Source of the DNA: Rhodocyclaceae bacterium | Lineage (GTDB): Bacteria; Pseudomonadota; Gammaproteobacteria; Burkholderiales; Rhodocyclaceae | NCBI GenBank assembly: GCA_006218025.1 | Contig: VBWA01000009.1 | Span: 1 to 64,000 of the forward strand | Reading direction: 5' to 3' | Length of the DNA stretch: 64,000 nt | In this document: positions 61,471 through 64,000 of the stretch, in pieces | How positions within the stretch are numbered: the first letter of the stretch is position 1 | Layout of the letters: every line of letters starts with the position of its first letter | Position numbers and translations under genes: made by a program | Notes under the pieces: generated by a model | The model's input: the letters and a program-made list of their open reading frames with translations, nothing else | Database searches by the model: none | What the model was told of the DNA's origin: nothing

Positions 61471-62957
61471 GGGGATCCTCCGTGCCAGAGTCGAATGACG
61501 GCGTAGCTGCGCCAGGGTTGCCAGGCCGTTGCCAGCGCGGTGGCCGCGCGCGCGGGTTGCGGGCCGTCGCGCACGCCGAGGCGCTGCTGCACGACGATGT
61601 CGCCCGCCGGAAACGCATCGGGCCAGCGCAGGGCGCGCATGGCAATGTATTGCGCGGTCCATTCGCCGATGCCCGGCAGGCCCATCAAGGCCTGCACCGT
61701 GGCTTGCACCTGCGGGCCGGGCTTCAGGTCCAGGCCGCCGTGCACTACGGCGTGGGCCAATGCCTGGATGGCCTTTTGGCGTTGCCGCACGATGCCCAGT
61801 TGCCCCAGTTCGTCGGGCGAGGCTTGCAGCAACGCGGCGGGTGTCGGAAACGCATGCGTGAGTTGCGGCCACGGCGTGGCCAGCGGCTCGCCCAGGGTCT
61901 GCACCAGGCGCCGGGTGAGCGTGCGCGCCGCCACCACGGTGACCTGCTGGCCCAAAACCGCGCGCACCGCCAGCTCGAAGCCGTCCCAGGCGCCCGGCAC
62001 GCGCCAGCCGGCGCAATGCGCAAAGTCGCGGGCGAGGGCGGCTTCGATGGCCAGCGGGTCGGCGTCGAGGTCCAGCGCCCAGCGCACCTGTTGCAGAACG
62101 GCCGGCAAGACTGGCAGCAGGCTGTCGGAGAGCTGCACATGAACCCGATGCGCCGCGGCCTCGAACTGCAGGCGCACCCAGCCCAGGTGGCTGCGCCTGC
62201 CTGCCGACATGCGCACGATGCGCACGAACTCGCCCGTGTTGTCCTCGCCTGCGGTACAGAGCTCCAGGCCCGGCACGGCGCGCTGACCGAGGAATTTCAT
62301 CATGGCAGCTTCGTCATAGGGCGGGCGGTAGGCCAGCTTCAGGCGCACGTCGCTGGCGGCCTGGCCCTCGCGCCGGCAGGCCGACGGCGTCAGGCGGTAA
62401 TGGTCGGCAAACGCGGTATTGAAACGGCGCTGGCTGGCAAAGCCGCTGAGCAGGGCAATGCGGGCAATCGGCAACGCCGTGTCGCACAGCAACTGCTTGG
62501 CCAGCAGCAGGCGCCGCGTCTGGCGGTATTGCGAGGGCGTCACGCTCAGGTGCTGGGCCAGGATGCGGCGCATGTGGCGCTCGCTGACGCCCAGGCGCGC
62601 GGCCAGGTCGGCAATACGCAGCGGCGCGTCGGCCAGGGCTTCGGCGCTGTCGAGCAGTTGCATGGCTTGCATGGCGAGTATCTGGCTGGCGTCCTGCGTC
62701 GACCAGTGCGGCAGGGCCGCCGGGGCCAGCTCGGGGCGGCAGCGCAGGCAGGGACGAAAGCCTGCCCCTTCGGCGCGCGCGGCGCTGGCAAAGAACAGGC
62801 AGTTCTTCGCCAGCGGCGAGCGCACCTTGCACACCGGGCGACAGTAAATGCCCGTGGTCTTGACCGCCGTGAAGAAGTGGCCGTCGAAACGCGCATCGCG
62901 CGACAGCACGGCTTGGTAGCAGGCGGCGGGGTCGAGCGGGGTTTGGGGAGAGGCCAT
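61467..62957 (-). CDS. Ada-AlkA fusion: methyl-phosphotriester sensor/AraC activator plus 3-methyladenine DNA glycosylase
   Basis: This 496-residue protein has an Ada Zn/methyl-acceptor domain (~1-80) with YCRPVCKVR and FRPCLRCRPE, and an AraC-type HTH (~100-200; LAARLGVSERHMRRILAQH, IALLSGFASQRRFN). The AlkA glycosylase (~205-496) has the HhH motif LMGLPGIGEWTAQYIAMRAL and catalytic Asp in FPAGD. It lacks the Ada C-terminal methyltransferase, which the neighbouring ogt supplies. It likely activates its own operon after alkylation damage. Confidence 0.94.
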   Translation of the reverse strand: MASPQTPLDPAACYQAVLSRDARFDGHFFTAVKTTGIYCRPVCKVRSPLAKNCLFFASAARAEGAGFRPCLRCRPELAPAALPHWSTQDASQILAMQAMQLLDSAEALADAPLRIADLAARLGVSERHMRRILAQHLSVTPSQYRQTRRLLLAKQLLCDTALPIARIALLSGFASQRRFNTAFADHYRLTPSACRREGQAASDVRLKLAYRPPYDEAAMMKFLGQRAVPGLELCTAGEDNTGEFVRIVRMSAGRRSHLGWVRLQFEAAAHRVHVQLSDSLLPVLPAVLQQVRWALDLDADPLAIEAALARDFAHCAGWRVPGAWDGFELAVRAVLGQQVTVVAARTLTRRLVQTLGEPLATPWPQLTHAFPTPAALLQASPDELGQLGIVRQRQKAIQALAHAVVHGGLDLKPGPQVQATVQALMGLPGIGEWTAQYIAMRALRWPDAFPAGDIVVQQRLGVRDGPQPARAATALATAWQPWRSYAVIRLWHGGSP

Positions 62958-63075
62958 GCCTGCATGTTACCCAGACCCACGGTGCACAGTAGCCGTTTTC
63001 GGACATGCGCTTGGGGCACGCGGCAGTGCGGCTATTGCGGCGCCGAGCGATATGGCGAGCGATATGGGGTCAGCT

Positions 63076-63116
63076 TGATTTGCTTCTTTGACAGCCCGGA
63101 TCGCCGTGCCGTCAGC
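63076..63116 (-). repeat. Extended dispersed repeat copy, diverged
   Basis: TGATTTGCTTCTTTGACAGC, then CCGGATCGCCGTGCCGTCAGC. The left arm clearly matches the extended copies at 56.2 and 57.2 kb; the right arm is truncated at the end of the GGDEF-EAL gene (stop at 63112). Confidence 0.6.
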
Positions 63117-64000
63117 TATTCTCCGGCGGAAATTCGGATCGCCGGGCGAACTGCTCGAACCCTTCAATGGGCAGCGGCCGGCTGAAGAAATAGCCTTGAT
63201 AGGCATGGCAGCCCTCGCTGGCGAGGAAATCGCGCTGCGCTTCGGTTTCAACGCCTTCCGCGATCACGGCCAGTCCGAGGCTCTGGGCCAGTGCGACGAC
63301 GGTTCGCGCAATCGCGGCATCGTTCGGGTCGGTGAGCACGTCGCGCACGAAGGACTGGTCGATCTTCAGCTGGTCCAGCGGCAGGCGCTTCAGGTAGGAA
63401 AGCGACGAATAGCCGGTGCCGAAGTCGTCCAGCGAGAAACCGACGCCCGCGGCCTTCAGCACGAACATTTTCTGGATGATCTCTTCGACGTTATGCACCA
63501 GCAGGCTCTCGGTCAATTCCAGCTTCAGTCGCCGCGGATCGGCGCCGGTGTGTTGGAGCACCGCGAGCACCTGGTTCACGAAGTCGGGCCGATTGATTTG
63601 CTGGGCGCTGACATTGACCGCAATTGTCAGATGGGCCAGTTCCGGTTGCGCGGCCCATGTTGCCAATCGGGTACAGGCGGTTTCCAGTACCCAGTGGCCC
63701 AGGGGCAGGATCATCCCGGTCTCTTCGGCGAGGGGAATGAACTCGGCAGGCGAAACCATGCCGCGATCGGGATGCTGCCAGCGCACCAGGACCTCTGCGC
63801 CCGTGACGCGCCCCTTGCCGACCACCTGGGCCTGGTAGTGGAGCACGAACTGCTTGCCCTCGACGGCCCGCCGCAGGTCTCCCTCCAGCGCCGCGCGTTC
63901 CTTGACGACGGACTCCATGGCGGGGTCGAAGAAGCGGAAGGTGTTGCGCCCGGTTTCCTTGGCCTTGTACATAGCCAGATCGGCCTGCTTCATCAAGTCG
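63112..64000 (-). CDS. GGDEF-EAL protein, C-terminal part (continues beyond window)
   Basis: The end of a GGDEF domain (MMKQADLAMYKAKETGRNTF) is followed by an EAL phosphodiesterase domain: GAEVLVRWQHP (EVL variant of EAL), ELTESLLV, LDDFGTGYSSLSYLK, KIDQSFV, VIAEGVE and GYFFSRPLP. The EVL form is common in active enzymes. The gene runs off the window at base 64000, so N-terminal sensory domains are unseen. Its final codons abut the diverged repeat. Confidence 0.93.
   Translation of the reverse strand, partial: DLMKQADLAMYKAKETGRNTFRFFDPAMESVVKERAALEGDLRRAVEGKQFVLHYQAQVVGKGRVTGAEVLVRWQHPDRGMVSPAEFIPLAEETGMILPLGHWVLETACTRLATWAAQPELAHLTIAVNVSAQQINRPDFVNQVLAVLQHTGADPRRLKLELTESLLVHNVEEIIQKMFVLKAAGVGFSLDDFGTGYSSLSYLKRLPLDQLKIDQSFVRDVLTDPNDAAIARTVVALAQSLGLAVIAEGVETEAQRDFLASEGCHAYQGYFFSRPLPIEGFEQFARRSEFPPENS

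Overview
The window is GC-rich proteobacterial DNA. Gene content and order suggest a betaproteobacterium, possibly Rhodocyclales-like (inference). The clues are a dapC-dapD-pilU-dapE-prmB run, a B12-dependent ribonucleotide reductase, a MaoC-Pta/AckA pair, TRAP transporters and many c-di-GMP proteins. Genes are dense, often share 4-base ATGA overlaps, and lie on both strands. There is one tRNA, tRNA-Ser(GGA). No rRNA, CRISPR array, complete insertion sequence or phage was seen.

Layout. 0-1.5 kb: the 3' end of an RTX repeat protein, broken by an out-of-frame 115-bp deletion between 333-bp repeats. 1.5-9.4 kb: a minus-strand lysine/peptidoglycan operon (dapC, dapD, dapE) that also carries pilU, prmB, a response regulator and a ferredoxin; a diverged copy of the ferredoxin 3' end lies just beyond it. 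9.5-11.7 kb: housekeeping genes. 11.9-23.3 kb: a surface-modification region with two PaaK/CapK-like adenylating enzymes, two SPINDLY/OGT-type TPR glycosyltransferases, a GT4 glycosyltransferase, and an outer-membrane Slam/DUF560 (type XI secretion) protein next to a FecR-domain protein with a TbpB-like C-terminus. 23.4-37.9 kb: tRNA-Ser, nadC and a long minus-strand run that reads as pyroglutamate uptake and conversion (TRAP dctPQM, then pxpB-pxpC-pxpA), with a winged-helix regulator and glutamate dehydrogenase transcribed divergently, then a diguanylate cyclase and an arginase. 38-44.8 kb: a broken Fic gene, nrdJ with probable NrdR boxes, ackA and pta. 45-53.6 kb: a PAS-GGDEF-EAL protein and an AraC-regulated ThDP-enzyme/BASS-transporter/reductase cluster.

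53.6-58.1 kb is an accessory scrapyard. It holds toxin-antitoxin genes, several truncated genes (killer toxin, ORF6N protein, HTH antitoxin), an AT-rich P-loop ATPase of probable foreign origin, an SRAP peptidase and an intact parDE pair, separated by copies of one short dispersed repeat. 58-64 kb: a transporter, a DUF900 hydrolase with an OmpA-type leader module, an ada-alkA/ogt alkylation-repair pair and the end of a GGDEF-EAL protein.

The most unusual signals are: (1) the dispersed repeat, whose cores also occur inside the coding sequences of dapE, pxpB, pxpC and a ThDP enzyme; (2) the glycosylation and Slam-type secretion region; (3) the self-contained pyroglutamate pathway; (4) the P-loop ATPase in a bed of gene remnants. 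Calls rest on reading translations and motifs by eye; no database search was run.
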